Counted from the first letter of the stretch, positions 35,783-44,197 are shown. The stretch is 64,000 nt of DNA from Paragemmobacter straminiformis (GCF_014243445.1 NZ_JACLQD010000001.1:496001-560000); one strand, 5' to 3'. A program made the numbers and translations. The notes: generated by a model from the letters alone, not told the origin.

Positions 35783-36268
35783 ATGTCGATCAGCCTGCCG
35801 CCCTATCGGTCTGCCGCGCGCATCGAACTTGACCGCTTCGACGAGGCGATCATCCGCACGCTGTCCATGGACGGGCGCATCAGTGCGACCGAACTGGCCC
35901 GCAGGATCGGCCTGTCGAAATCGCCCACGCAAGCGCGGATGAAGCGGCTGGAGGATGCGGGGCTGATTACCGGATACCGCGCCCTGCTTGACCCGATCCG
36001 GCTGGGGCTGGCCCATGTCGCCTTTGTTGAGGTGCGGCTGTCCGACACCCGCGAGGCGGCGTTGCAGGCCTTCAACAAGGCCGTGCTGGCGGTGCCCGAG
36101 GTGGAGCAGTGCCATATGATCGCCAGCCGCTTCGACTATCTGCTGAAGGTGCGCACCGCCGACATTCAGGATTACCGCCGCGTGCTGGCCGAACGCATCA
36201 GCGCGCTGCCGCATGTCGCCTCGACCTCGACCTATGTGGCGATGGAGGCGGTGAAGGACCTGTTCTGA
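35783..36268 (+). CDS. putR: Lrp/AsnC-family regulator, probable PutR
   Basis: 161 residues. The N-terminal helix-turn-helix is at about residues 18-62 (FDEAIIRTLSMDGRISATELARRIGLSKSPTQARMKRLED), with the RAM ligand and octamer domain at about 75-158 (FVEVRLSDTREAALQAFN, VPEVEQCHMIASRFDYLLKV, MEAVKDLF). Its divergence from putA is the standard arrangement for PutR, a proline-responsive activator of putA in alphaproteobacteria (family knowledge). Repeats in the shared gap support autoregulation. It is followed by a four-copy 17-bp tandem repeat. Confidence 0.9.
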   Translation: MSISLPPYRSAARIELDRFDEAIIRTLSMDGRISATELARRIGLSKSPTQARMKRLEDAGLITGYRALLDPIRLGLAHVAFVEVRLSDTREAALQAFNKAVLAVPEVEQCHMIASRFDYLLKVRTADIQDYRRVLAERISALPHVASTSTYVAMEAVKDLF

Positions 36269-36276
36269 CCGGCGGC

Positions 36277-36344
36277 AAGGCGGGCTAAGGCGGAAGGCGG
36301 GCCAAGGCGGAAGGCGGGCCACAGCGGAGGGTGGGCCACGGCCG
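36277..36344. repeat. Four-copy 17-bp tandem repeat after putR
   Basis: Units AAGGCGGGCTAAGGCGG (36277-36293), AAGGCGGGCCAAGGCGG (36294-36310), AAGGCGGGCCACAGCGG (36311-36327) and a degenerate fourth copy to 36344. As 17 is not a multiple of three and the array is just past a stop codon, it is non-coding. It could be a variable-number locus between strains. Confidence 0.75.
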
Positions 36345-36396
36345 CGCCCCCGCATCGCCTTGGCGGCAAAGGGCACGGGCCTGCCGGTCAGAAGAC

Positions 36397-36528
36397 CTAT
36401 TTCTTCTTGTCGCCCGCGCCGATCTGGATGCCCTTGGCAAACAGCTCGCCCGCCTTGGCGGGATCGGCCTTTTTCACCTGTTTGGGCTTCTTCACTTCGC
36501 GGTTGCTGTGACTTTTTCCTTTGGCCAA
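36397..36528 (-). CDS. 43-residue basic protein with TTG start
   Basis: MAKGKSHSNREVKKPKQVKK followed by ADPAKAGELFAKGIQIGAGDKKK and TAG. The TTG at 36528 has AAAGGAA about eight bases upstream. The lysine-rich MAKGxxxSNxExKKPK opening is characteristic of a family of very short hypothetical proteins in Rhodobacterales and Rhizobiales (from memory), usually about 40-60 residues. Its function is unknown; it would be cytoplasmic and is too short for usual gene-finding thresholds. It stands alone, leftward, in a region otherwise free of genes (36529-36829 shows none). Confidence 0.72.
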   Translation of the reverse strand: MAKGKSHSNREVKKPKQVKKADPAKAGELFAKGIQIGAGDKKK

Positions 36529-36652
36529 GGCATGTTCCTTTCGCCCGCTCGGGGCAATTCGTGGAAGTGTCGCCCTGCCTTGCGCGCCAAGACAGGCGTC
36601 GAAACGCATGCAAAGCGGCCATGCCTGCCCCCCGCCTGACGCGGGTGCGCGC

Positions 36653-36670
36653 GCACCTGCACGCAGGTGC
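36653..36670. other. Perfect hairpin in the 301-bp gap 36529-36829
   Basis: GCACCTG-CACG-CAGGTGC is a 7-bp stem with a four-base loop. The gap also holds the promoter region of the 43-residue gene and the 3' flank of the acyltransferase gene. I see no tRNA or ORF of merit here. The hairpin may terminate the leftward acyltransferase transcript, although it lies about 160 bases past its stop. Confidence 0.4.
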
Positions 36671-36829
36671 CCAAGGTCTGGTCGTTTCGCGGATTTGCCC
36701 AACCACGCGGCGCGAGAGCCGTGCAGGCCCGAAGGGGCACACCCCCTTATACGCCGCGCCCCTGCGGATGGCGAGGACTGCTTGCGATGGCGTCCGTAGA
36801 CCCGTGGCCTTGACCACCCGAGGCAGGCG

Positions 36830-37870
36830 TCAGGCGACCGCTGCCGGACCCGCCGCGAAGCCGCGCTTGAGGCGCAGGGCCGGCTTTTCCACCAGCGACC
36901 AGGACAGGGCCGCACAGGCCAGTGTGACGGGCAGGGAAAGCGCGATGTTCCCCCACACCGTCAGAACGCCCGCCGAAGCGAAGGCCTGCTGGATCGGGAA
37001 TGCATAGATGTAGGTGCCATAGGACCAGTCAGCGCCGCGATTGAACCGCGCCAATAGCGGCAGGCGTGCATAGCCGAGGACAAAGGCGCCATAGGCCACA
37101 CAGATCGTCAGCATCGGCAAGAATAGCTTTGTCGGCAAAAGCAGGGCCGTGAGGGCGACGAGGCCAAGCGCGTAGACCCATGACAGCCGGACATGGTCGC
37201 GCCAGACCCAGAAGCACATGCCGATGATGAAGGGGAAGGAAAGCTGCACAAATCGATTGCTGTCGCTGGAGTAGACCATGCCGCCGTATGCCAACAGCAT
37301 ACCCGCCACCGAGGCCGCGAACCGCCGCGGGTTGCGGAGGATTCCGAGCGAGCCGATGGCAGCAACGCAAAGATAGAAATAGACCTCGAATTCCAGCGTC
37401 CATAGGGATGCGTTCGTGTCAGGCTCATACGGGTTGTTCTCGAACACTCCGGGCAGGGCGCGGGAGTGCCAGAACATCGACAAGGATGCGTTGGAGTAGA
37501 TGTAGCGCGGGACCGCAGCCCAGTAATCGCGCGGCGCAGCCGTCGAGATGAAAGACCCGACAAGCGCGCAGACTAGCAACATCACGACCAGTGCAGGCAT
37601 GATCCGAAGGAAACGCGCGACAAGGAACGAGAGCGGATTGGGCGCAGATTCAAAGCTGCGCGCAATGAAGAAGCCGGAGACCGCAAAGAAGAGCATCACG
37701 CCGAGACCGCCAAGCCCCATGCCGTTCAGGAGCAGCGCCACAGGCTCGCGATGGTAGTCGCCGTCTGTCACGGGATAGGCATGTGACACCAGCACCCCAA
37801 CAGCCGCCAGAAGCCGGATCAGGTTGAAGTTGTTGTCATGACCGGCGCAGCGGTCGGAAATTGAAATCAT
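36830..37870 (-). CDS. Acyltransferase_3 family membrane protein (OafA/YrhL-like)
   Basis: 346 residues with about ten membrane helices. The conserved arginine and catalytic His30 are in [20 protein letters not shown]; the [21 protein letters not shown] segment and [14 protein letters not shown] follow, and [18 protein letters not shown] is the third conserved block. These enzymes transfer acetyl or other acyl groups to extracytoplasmic sugars such as O-antigen or exopolysaccharide. The start at 37870 ([14 protein letters not shown]) is chosen because the longer N-terminus is not conserved-looking. Its sequence is visibly richer in A and T than its neighbours, and it starts about 90 bases from the 3' end of tRNA-Leu, which suggests acquisition by transfer. 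Confidence 0.9.
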   Translation of the reverse strand: MISISDRCAGHDNNFNLIRLLAAVGVLVSHAYPVTDGDYHREPVALLLNGMGLGGLGVMLFFAVSGFFIARSFESAPNPLSFLVARFLRIMPALVVMLLVCALVGSFISTAAPRDYWAAVPRYIYSNASLSMFWHSRALPGVFENNPYEPDTNASLWTLEFEVYFYLCVAAIGSLGILRNPRRFAASVAGMLLAYGGMVYSSDSNRFVQLSFPFIIGMCFWVWRDHVRLSWVYALGLVALTALLLPTKLFLPMLTICVAYGAFVLGYARLPLLARFNRGADWSYGTYIYAFPIQQAFASAGVLTVWGNIALSLPVTLACAALSWSLVEKPALRLKRGFAAGPAAVA

Positions 37871-37958
37871 CGGGGCGCCTGAAGGAATTCTGCAAATGCA
37901 AGAAACATTAAGCGCAGCGGGCCGCACGGCAAGGGAAATCCGTTGCACGGCCGATCGG

Positions 37959-38044
37959 TGGTGCCCGCGGCGAGAGTCGAACTCGCACGGCCTTTCGGCC
38001 TAAGGATTTTAAGTCCTCTGTGTCTACCGTTCCACCACGCGGGC
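37959..38044 (-). tRNA. tRNA-Leu (anticodon UAA)
   Basis: Leftward 86-nt gene including an encoded CCA. The acceptor stem GCCCGCG/CGCGGGC is perfect. The anticodon arm GAGGA-CTTAAAA-TCCTT gives anticodon TAA; the variable arm is long (AGGCCGAAAGGCCGT region), as class II tRNA-Leu requires; and the T arm is GCGAG-TTCGACT-CTCGC. Discriminator base A fits leucine. The gap 38045-38161 should hold its promoter and contains an inverted CGACCCTA ... TAGGGTCG pair. Confidence 0.97.
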
Positions 38045-38161
38045 AGGCGTGATGGGGGTCGCTACCAAGGTTTCGGCTGCCGGTAAAGCCCGCGACCCTA
38101 CGCGCGCTTTGCCGCGGCCGAAACTGGCGCTAGGGTCGGGATTGGTTAACGGGGGGTTCCG

Positions 38162-39367
38162 ATGCGCGTTTTGCCGGCTCTGCTTTGCCTGTTGCTTGCG
38201 GCCCTTCCGGCTGCGGCGGGCGAGGTCACGCGCGAGATCACCGGCAGCCTTGCCTATGCCCCGCGCATCGCGTTGCCGCCGGATGTGGAAATGGCGGTCG
38301 AACTCTCCGGCCCTTCCGGCCCAGTTGCCAGCCTGCGGCAGATGACGCGGGGGGCGCAGGTGCCTTTGCCCTTTGCCCTGGAGGCCCGCGAGGGCGAGGC
38401 GCTGACCCTGCGCGCGGCGCTGTTCCTCGACGGTCGTCCGCTCTGGATCACGGGGGAGGTGGCGGTTCCGGCGGGGGACGAAGATCTCGACCTCGGGCGG
38501 ATTGCTTTGCAGGCGCATGTCGCCATCGGCCCCGACACGCGGCTCGATTGCGGCGGGCAGGAAGTTCGTCTGGGCATCACCGGCGACAGTGCCGTGCTGT
38601 CGGCGGGCGGAGCGAGCATCGCGCTGGCGCGCGGGGCGGCGGCGACCGGAACCCGCTTTAGCGACGGGGCCACGCCCGAAACCGCGCTTCGGCTGCAAGC
38701 GGGCGGGATCGCCGTGACCTTGCGCGGCAAGACATTGCCCGATTGCACGGCGCTGATCCCCGATGCGCTGCTGCCGCTGACATTGCGCGGCACCGAGCCG
38801 TTCTGGGCGCTGACCATAGCACCTGACGGGATGCGCCTCGAGCGGGCCGATGCGGCGGCGCTGGAACTGCCCCTGCCCCCTGTCGAAACCCTGCCCGGGG
38901 GCATCGCCTTGCGTGGCGGGGGGCTTGAGGTCACCCTGTCGGCCGCGCCCTGCCACGACGCCATGACCGGCATGCCCTATCCGCTGACGGGGGTTGTGAC
39001 GCAGGAGGGCAAGACCCTGAACGGCTGCGGTGGTGATCCTGCGTCGCTGCTTGCCGGAGCATGGCGGGCCAGTGAGATCGGCGCCAAACCCCTGCGCGGC
39101 GGAGCCGAGGTCACGCTGGTCTTCGCCAAGGACAGGTTCAGCGGGCAGGCCTGCAACCGGTTCGGCGGACCCTTCAGCCTGACCGGAGAGGGGCTGCGCC
39201 TTGGCCCTGCCACGGCCACCCGCATGGCCTGCCCTGCCCCGCAGATGGAGGCCGAGACCGCGACCTTTGCCGCCCTTGCCGCCGCCACGGGCTTTGATAT
39301 CGATGCAGACGGCCAACTTGTCCTTGTCGCCGCCGATGGCGTGCCGCTTCTGAAAGCCCGCAAATGA
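38162..39367 (+). CDS. META-domain (HslJ-like) envelope protein with YbaY/MliC-like N-terminal part
   Basis: 401 residues with a signal peptide (MRVLPALLCLLLAALPAAA). Three regions are visible: about residues 21-120, a beta-rich part like YbaY (EITGSLAYAPRIALPPDVEM); about 118-185, an MliC-like stretch (DTRLDCGGQEVRLGI) and a COG3650-like DALLPLTLRGTEPFWALTI; and about 295-398, a META domain (LLAGAWRASEIGAKPL ... FAKDRFSGQACNRFGGPF ... ATRMACP). It is probably periplasmic or surface-linked and concerned with envelope stress or lysozyme resistance (family inference). The stop overlaps the next gene by four bases. Confidence 0.85.
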   Translation: MRVLPALLCLLLAALPAAAGEVTREITGSLAYAPRIALPPDVEMAVELSGPSGPVASLRQMTRGAQVPLPFALEAREGEALTLRAALFLDGRPLWITGEVAVPAGDEDLDLGRIALQAHVAIGPDTRLDCGGQEVRLGITGDSAVLSAGGASIALARGAAATGTRFSDGATPETALRLQAGGIAVTLRGKTLPDCTALIPDALLPLTLRGTEPFWALTIAPDGMRLERADAAALELPLPPVETLPGGIALRGGGLEVTLSAAPCHDAMTGMPYPLTGVVTQEGKTLNGCGGDPASLLAGAWRASEIGAKPLRGGAEVTLVFAKDRFSGQACNRFGGPFSLTGEGLRLGPATATRMACPAPQMEAETATFAALAAATGFDIDADGQLVLVAADGVPLLKARK

Positions 39368-40386
39368 CCTTTCCTGCCGACCGTGCCGAGACGATCATCC
39401 GCGAAAGCCTTGCCCATCTTTTGTCGCTGATCGGAAAGAAGGGCCGCTTCGTCTATGCCCACAAGGCTGATGATCCTGCGGCGGCAAGCGAAGGTTACAA
39501 CATGCTGCGCCATTGCGGCACGTTGTGGTTTATGCTGCGGGCGGTGGCAGAGCTGGATGTGACGCTGACGACCGCCGAGACGAAGCGGCTTGCCGCGGCG
39601 ATCGGCTATGCGGGCGGCAAGATGCAGCGACCGGCATGGATCGCCGGGCCGTCCTATGCGCTGGTGACGAAGGGCATGGTGAAAACCGGGGGGATCGGGC
39701 TGTCGCTGGTGATGCTGATCGGGTGGCGCGACCTTGCGGCGCGGCGCCGCCTGCCCGCGCCCGAATTGCCCGCACCGCTGGACGACACCGTCGCGGGGCT
39801 GGTGACCTATGGTCTGCATCAGGCCGAGGGGGGCGATTTCATTCACAAACGCAGCATCGAGGACGGCACGCCCACCCCCTTTCGCAGCGACTATTACACG
39901 GGCGAGGTGTTGCTTGGGCTGATCTGTGCCGAAGCGCCGCGCGATCTTGTCGGCCCGCTGACGCGGGGTTTGATGGAGCGGGGCTACGGTATCGACATCC
40001 AGAGCCACTGGATGGCCTATGCCGCCTGCGAGGCCATCGAGCGCGGGTATGTCGATGCGGCCTTTGGCGAGGCCTATGTGACGCGTCTGGTCGCGCATAT
40101 GGCCGAACATACCGAATACCGCCTGCGCCGCGCCTCGACCCCCATCGCCTGCCGGACCGAGGCTTTGACGCGGGTGCTGATGCTGGCCAAGGCGCGCGGG
40201 GCGGACTGCACGCTTTCGGCGGAAACGCTTGCCACGGCGCGGGCCGAGGCCGAAACCAATCTGGCGCTGCAACTCGACTGGTATCGAAACGGCCAGTTCC
40301 TGAAGTCGGACGAGGACGACAAGGTGCAGATCGACTACATCCAGCACAATGCCACGTCCTACCTCAACTGGCTGGCCATCGGCTGA
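39364..40386 (+). CDS. Uncharacterised alpha-helical protein, six-hairpin-like
   Basis: 340 residues, no signal peptide, almost all helical. The EGYNMLRHCGTLWFMLRAV motif near residues 43-61 and repeated helical hairpins recall alpha/alpha-toroid proteins (six-hairpin glycosidase or epimerase-like folds). GGDFIHKRSIEDGTPTPFRSDYYTGEVLLGL and QLDWYRNGQFLKSDEDDKVQIDYIQHNATSYL look like active-site strips rich in Asp, Tyr and His. I cannot name a substrate or reaction. The ATGA overlap with the META-domain gene suggests a two-gene operon, so an envelope polysaccharide role is conceivable but unsupported. Confidence 0.75.
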   Translation: MTFPADRAETIIRESLAHLLSLIGKKGRFVYAHKADDPAAASEGYNMLRHCGTLWFMLRAVAELDVTLTTAETKRLAAAIGYAGGKMQRPAWIAGPSYALVTKGMVKTGGIGLSLVMLIGWRDLAARRRLPAPELPAPLDDTVAGLVTYGLHQAEGGDFIHKRSIEDGTPTPFRSDYYTGEVLLGLICAEAPRDLVGPLTRGLMERGYGIDIQSHWMAYAACEAIERGYVDAAFGEAYVTRLVAHMAEHTEYRLRRASTPIACRTEALTRVLMLAKARGADCTLSAETLATARAEAETNLALQLDWYRNGQFLKSDEDDKVQIDYIQHNATSYLNWLAIG

Positions 40387-40460
40387 TGCCGCAGCGCAGC
40401 GATTGACAGTGCCAAAGGGGCGGTCCCATATGTCGGCGGGCACCGCCACGGGGAGGAAAC

Positions 40461-41165
40461 ATGAAGAAAATCTATCCGGACGCCAGCGCAGCACTATCGG
40501 GTCTGCTGTTCGACGGCATGACCATCGCCAGCGGCGGCTTTGGCCTGTGCGGCATCCCCGAACTGCTGATTGCCGCCATCCGGCAGGCGGGCACGAAGGA
40601 CCTGACGGTTGCGTCGAACAACGCGGGCGTTGACGGGTTCGGGTTGGGCGTTCTGCTGGAAAGCCGGCAGGTGAAGAAGATGATCTCCTCCTACGTGGGC
40701 GAGAACGCCGAATTCATGCGGCAGTATCTGTCGGGCGAGCTGGAGTTGGAATTCAACCCCCAAGGCACGCTTGCCGAACGCATGCGCGCCGGCGGCGCGG
40801 GCATCCCCGGTTTCTACACCCGCACCGGCGTCGGCACGGTGATTGCCGAGGGCAAGGAACACAAGGATTTCGACGGCAAGACCTATATCCTTGAACGCGC
40901 CATCAATGCCGACCTCTCCATCGTCAAGGCGTGGAAGGCGGACCCTTCGGGCAACCTCGTCTTCCGCAAGACCGCCCGCAACTTCAACCCGCCCGCCGCC
41001 ACCTGCGGCCGTACTTGCGTGGCCGAGGTCGAGGAGATCGTGCCCTTGGGCAGCCTCGACCCCGACACGATCCACCTGCCCGGCATCTATGTGCATCGCA
41101 TCGTGCAAGGGCAGCACGAAAAGCGCATCGAACAGCGCACCGTCCGCAAGAAGGAGGCCGTCTGA
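40461..41165 (+). CDS. scoA: 3-oxoacid CoA-transferase, subunit A
   Basis: 234 residues, family I CoA-transferase alpha subunit. Motifs: [20 protein letters not shown] near residue 15-34, [15 protein letters not shown], and [25 protein letters not shown]. With subunit B it moves CoA from succinyl-CoA to acetoacetate, opening ketone bodies and polyhydroxybutyrate products for oxidation. GGGGAGGAAAC provides the ribosome site. Its stop overlaps the scoB start (TGATG). 3-oxoadipate CoA-transferase (PcaI) is an alternative, but the FYTRTGVGT motif and lack of protocatechuate genes favour SCOT. Confidence 0.93.
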   Translation: MKKIYPDASAALSGLLFDGMTIASGGFGLCGIPELLIAAIRQAGTKDLTVASNNAGVDGFGLGVLLESRQVKKMISSYVGENAEFMRQYLSGELELEFNPQGTLAERMRAGGAGIPGFYTRTGVGTVIAEGKEHKDFDGKTYILERAINADLSIVKAWKADPSGNLVFRKTARNFNPPAATCGRTCVAEVEEIVPLGSLDPDTIHLPGIYVHRIVQGQHEKRIEQRTVRKKEAV

Positions 41166-41791
41166 TGTGGGACCGCAACCAGATGGCGGCGCGGGCCGCG
41201 CAGGAACTGCAAGACGGCTGGTATGTGAACCTTGGCATCGGGATTCCGACGCTTGTGGCGAATTACATCCCCGAAGGGGTGGAAGTGACCCTGCAATCGG
41301 AGAACGGGATGCTCGGCATGGGCCCCTTCCCCTATGAGGGCGAAGAGGATGCCGACCTGATCAACGCAGGCAAGCAGACGATCACCGAACTGCCGCAGAC
41401 GGCGTTCTTCGACAGCGCCCAAAGCTTCGCCATGATCCGCGGCGGCAAGATCGCGATGGCGATTCTTGGTGCGATGGAGGTGGCCGAGAATGGTGACCTT
41501 GCGAACTGGATGATCCCCGGCAAGCTGGTCAAGGGCATGGGCGGGGCGATGGACCTTGTGGCGGGCGTGGGCCGCGTGGTCGTGGTGATGGACCACACCA
41601 GCAAGCACGGCGAGTCAAAGGTGCTGAAACGCTGCACCCTGCCGCTGACGGGGCAAGGCGTGGTGAACCGGATCATCACCAACCTTGGCGTTCTGGATGT
41701 CGTCGAGGGCGGCCTCAAACTGGTCGAACTTGCCGATGGCGTGACCGAAGCCGAACTGCGGGCCGCGACCGAGGCGACGCTGGTCAACTGA
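41165..41791 (+). CDS. scoB: 3-oxoacid CoA-transferase, subunit B
   Basis: 208 residues. The catalytic glutamate of family I CoA-transferases is in [17 protein letters not shown] (residue about 45). The GGHVDVTVLGA-type segment appears as [40 protein letters not shown]. The [20 protein letters not shown]-terminal part is standard. The start at 41165 ([15 protein letters not shown]) overlaps the scoA stop, giving a tightly coupled two-gene operon; longer readings in the same frame run back through scoA and are shadows. Confidence 0.95.
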   Translation: MWDRNQMAARAAQELQDGWYVNLGIGIPTLVANYIPEGVEVTLQSENGMLGMGPFPYEGEEDADLINAGKQTITELPQTAFFDSAQSFAMIRGGKIAMAILGAMEVAENGDLANWMIPGKLVKGMGGAMDLVAGVGRVVVVMDHTSKHGESKVLKRCTLPLTGQGVVNRIITNLGVLDVVEGGLKLVELADGVTEAELRAATEATLVN

Positions 41792-41975
41792 GCGCGGCGC
41801 GGGCCCGAGTGACGGTTCCGCGTGGCGGGCGCGCGTGGCATGGATGTTTCGCCCCCTCTTTCCCCGCGGCCGTTCCAAGGCGGGGACGGGGGGGGGCGGC
41901 ACCCGCGGAAGCGGAAGCTTTTCCTTGCCGCCTTGCGCGCGACCTGCGAGTCTGGGCGCAGACCGGAGCGCCGCC

Positions 41976-42263
41976 ATGACACATACCATCACCCGCGAAC
42001 ATGGCCCCACCAAGGGCCGCTATGTCATAAGCCTTGGCGCGGCCGAGGCGGAGCTGACCTATTCCATCACCTCGCCCAAGCTGATCATCGCGGACCATAC
42101 CCTTGTGCCGGACGCCTTTCGCGGCACGGGCGCGGGTCTCGCCCTTGTCACGCGCATGGTCGAGGATGCCCGCGCGGAAGGGGTCAAGATCATGCCGCTT
42201 TGCCCCTTTGTGAACGCGCAGCGCAAGAAGCACCCCGAATGGGCCGATGCCTTTTCGGTCTGA
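41976..42263 (+). CDS. Small GNAT-like N-acetyltransferase (YjdJ/COG2388 type)
   Basis: 95 residues, a minimal GNAT fold: ELTYSITSPKLIIADHTLVPDAFRGTGAGLALVTRMVEDARAEGVKIMPLCPFVNAQRKKHPEW. The acetyl-CoA loop is FRGTGAGLAL, and CPFVxxxxxxHPEW is the family's C-terminal signature. It is related to human NATD1; the substrate is unknown. The start at 41976 (MTHTITREHG) follows GGAGCGCCGCC. The gap 41792-41975 holds nothing I can identify. Its TGA is immediately adjacent to the TCA of the convergent lytic transglycosylase, so the two genes meet with no intervening base. Confidence 0.9.
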   Translation: MTHTITREHGPTKGRYVISLGAAEAELTYSITSPKLIIADHTLVPDAFRGTGAGLALVTRMVEDARAEGVKIMPLCPFVNAQRKKHPEWADAFSV

Positions 42264-43130
42264 TCAGTCGGAAGCGGAAATCACGCGGAACACGCAAGGG
42301 TCGGTGACAAGTTCGGGCGGGCTTTGGCACAGGCCCTGTGCCACCTGCCACGCCGCCAGAACCTTTGGCACGTAGTCGCGCGTTTCGGAATAGGGCGGCA
42401 CCCCGCGATTGGCTTCGACCGCGCCCTCGCCCGCGTTATAGGCAGCGATGACCATCAGCGGGTCGCGGCCGAAACGCTTCATCAGCCAGTCGAGATAGGC
42501 GATCCCGCCCTTGATGTTCTGCACCGGATCGAAGGCATCGGCGACGCCGAAGCGTTGCGCGGTGGCGGGGATGAGTTGCATGAGGCCCTGTGCGCCCGCC
42601 CCGCTTTGCGCATCGGCCACGCCGCCGCTTTCGGTCGCCATCACGGCAAGCGCCAAGGCGGGCGAAACCTCGGTTCCGACGGTGGCCTTGAGAAGCTCGA
42701 CCCCCCAATCCTTGGCCAATTGCTGCATGGCTTGCAGGCGCGGGGCGGCGACGACCTCGCCCTTGGGGCCTTTGCCCAGCGTGGCGAGGGCCAGCGCGAA
42801 GCGGCCATCGGCCTTGTCGATGCCCGCAGGCACCGTATCCCAATACCAGCTGTAACGCGCGGCCGCTTGCGGCAGGGGCCCCAAGGGCCGGTCGGGCGCG
42901 TCAGGCAGGGGAAGGTCGGGCTTTACCTGCGGCACCTTGGGCAAGAGGGCCAAGAGACGCGCCTGTTCGACCGGATCGATCTGGACGGTGATGCGCTTGC
43001 CGGGAAGCGAGTCGCCCACGCGGATGCGTTTGAAGGTGAAATCGGCCTTTGCGGGCGGCTCTTGGGCCGAAAGGACCTGAGCCGCAAGCAGGGTCACACA
43101 CACCACCCCCAAAGCTGCCCGCCGAAACAT
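42264..43130 (-). CDS. Lytic transglycosylase (SLT domain)
   Basis: 288 residues with a signal peptide (MFRRAALGVVCVTLLAAQVLSA). The SLT domain runs from about residue 160 to 270. The catalytic Glu is in LAVMATESGG; GAQGLMQLIPATAQRFGV and NIKGGIAYLDWLMKRFG and MVIAAYNAGEGAV are the standard motifs. It cleaves peptidoglycan to 1,6-anhydromuropeptides in the periplasm. It is divergent from the tad locus (about 370 bases away), so it may open the wall for the pilus, although general turnover is equally likely. Residues 25-140 form an uncharacterised N-terminal part. Confidence 0.93.
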   Translation of the reverse strand: MFRRAALGVVCVTLLAAQVLSAQEPPAKADFTFKRIRVGDSLPGKRITVQIDPVEQARLLALLPKVPQVKPDLPLPDAPDRPLGPLPQAAARYSWYWDTVPAGIDKADGRFALALATLGKGPKGEVVAAPRLQAMQQLAKDWGVELLKATVGTEVSPALALAVMATESGGVADAQSGAGAQGLMQLIPATAQRFGVADAFDPVQNIKGGIAYLDWLMKRFGRDPLMVIAAYNAGEGAVEANRGVPPYSETRDYVPKVLAAWQVAQGLCQSPPELVTDPCVFRVISASD

Positions 43131-43254
43131 CGATTCCCGCCCCTGTTCGCTGGCATTGCCGGTTTACCGACGAATGGGTGCGACTCTCGCAAAGAATCGC
43201 GTCTTTGGCCACCCGAAGGCAGGTGAAAGGTGGCGTTTTCGCCCAAGGTGTTAA

Positions 43255-43502
43255 CAAACCGGGCCGATTTTCGTGTTTTCTTTCGAGTGGCGATAAAAAT
43301 AAACCAGCAAAAGCAATGGCTTGATAATTTTCAGCAAAAAAATCGACCTGCCCAAAAATGCCCCGACGCGCCCCAAATCAGGCCACGTTCAGGGGGCTAT
43401 ATAGGGACATGCCGAACGGGATCGGATGGAACAGAGGCCACCGAAACAGCAACCGCCCGGCATGTAACGAAGTGAAACCGTAACGAGTAAGGAACGACCA
43501 AA
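43255..43502 (+). promoter_or_regulatory. AT-rich control region and leader of the first pilin gene
   Basis: The 372-bp gap 43131-43502 has no gene. From about 43255 to 43365 it is markedly AT-rich for this genome (runs such as GATAAAAATAAACC and CAGCAAAAAAATCG). A GC-normal leader begins at 43381 and contains CTATATAGGG and GGAACAGAGGCC. The leader (43381-43447) matches the one of the third pilin gene at 44198-44266. AAGGA lies eight bases before the pilin start. It is likely the main pilin promoter. Confidence 0.6.
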
Positions 43503-43685
43503 ATGCTGAAACTGAAAAACTTCTTCAAAAACTTCTCGGCCAACGAAGCTGGCGCCGTGACCGTGGACTGGGTTGTCCTCGCCGCTGCCGTCGTCGGTCT
43601 GTCGGCTGTGGTCGGCACCACGGTGAAAACCGCGATCAGCACCAAGGCCAACGCGATCTCGACCTCGATCGCTGCTGCCAACTGA
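43503..43685 (+). CDS. flp: Flp-family type IVb pilin 1
   Basis: 60 residues. A short leader (MLKLKNFFKNFSANEAG) ends in the prepilin site Gly-Ala, followed by the hydrophobic helix AVTVDWVVLAAAVVGLSAVV and a small hydrophilic tail ending SIAAAN. At mature positions 5 and 6 it has Asp-Trp where most Flp pilins have Glu-Tyr/Phe. It is processed by the CpaA peptidase encoded at 54512 and assembled by the tad machinery. A good Shine-Dalgarno sequence, a large AT-rich promoter region and a following hairpin suggest this is the major pilin. Confidence 0.93.
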   Translation: MLKLKNFFKNFSANEAGAVTVDWVVLAAAVVGLSAVVGTTVKTAISTKANAISTSIAAAN

Positions 43686-43701
43686 TATTGGCAAACGGTC
43701 C

Positions 43702-43742
43702 GGGGTGGCTGCGTTCGCATCATGCGACCGACGGGCCACCCC
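43702..43742 (+). terminator. Hairpin between pilins 1 and 2
   Basis: GGGGTGGC (43702-43709) pairs with GCCACCCC (43735-43742), enclosing 25 bases with a minor GCAT/ATGC pairing. It begins 16 bases past the pilin 1 stop. There is no U-tract, so it may stabilise pilin 1 mRNA or partly block read-through to pilin 2. Confidence 0.55.
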
Positions 43743-43760
43743 GTGCCGGCTGATCCCAAA

Positions 43761-43937
43761 ATGCTCAGAACCCTCCTTCGGAAGTTTTGCGCCGGCGAAG
43801 CGGGGGCAGTTACAGTTGACTGGGTGGTCTTGACCGCCCTTGTCGTCGGACTGTCTGCGGTCGTCGGGACAACGGTGAAAACATCACTCCAGACCAAAGC
43901 GAACGCGATCTCGACCTCGATCGCGGCCGCCAGGTGA
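43761..43937 (+). CDS. flp: Flp-family type IVb pilin 2
   Basis: 58 residues, close paralogue of pilin 1: leader MLRTLLRKFCAGEAG, then AVTVDWVVLTALVVGLSAVV and a tail TKANAISTSIAAAR identical to pilin 1 over ten residues. It carries a cysteine in the leader. I used the ATG at 43761; no clear Shine-Dalgarno sequence is visible there, and the longer in-frame start at 43722 sits inside the hairpin. Translation is probably weak, so this may be a minor pilin or a decaying duplicate. The gap 43938-44197 to the next leader holds no gene, only an AT-rich stretch. Confidence 0.85.
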   Translation: MLRTLLRKFCAGEAGAVTVDWVVLTALVVGLSAVVGTTVKTSLQTKANAISTSIAAAR

Positions 43938-44197
43938 GAAACTGAGTCGGGGCGAATCCCGCTGGACCCTTCACTACGGTGTTGCGCGGCCCGACTCGTC
44001 TTATCGCCCAGAGTGCTGGGATTGAGCCGAAAACCATCCGAAAGATGGCATTTTCGCCAGATTCACACCAGAAAGGACGCCGGACACAGACGAAAGCATG
44101 GGTAGTTAAGAATTGTTTCGTTTCCTTTCAAAGGGTTGCGTTAACAATTGCTAAAATCCTTCCGCGGACGGGATATGCCTAAAGCATTCCTAACTGC

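Noticed and set aside
37871-37958. Integration site (duplicated tRNA 3' end) beside tRNA-Leu
   Set aside because: No second copy of the tRNA end was found down to 36529, and no integrase is encoded.
44141-44155. CtrA box before pilin 3
   Set aside because: TTAA-N7-TAAA has a mismatch in the second half and lies 167 bases from the start; too weak to call on its own.
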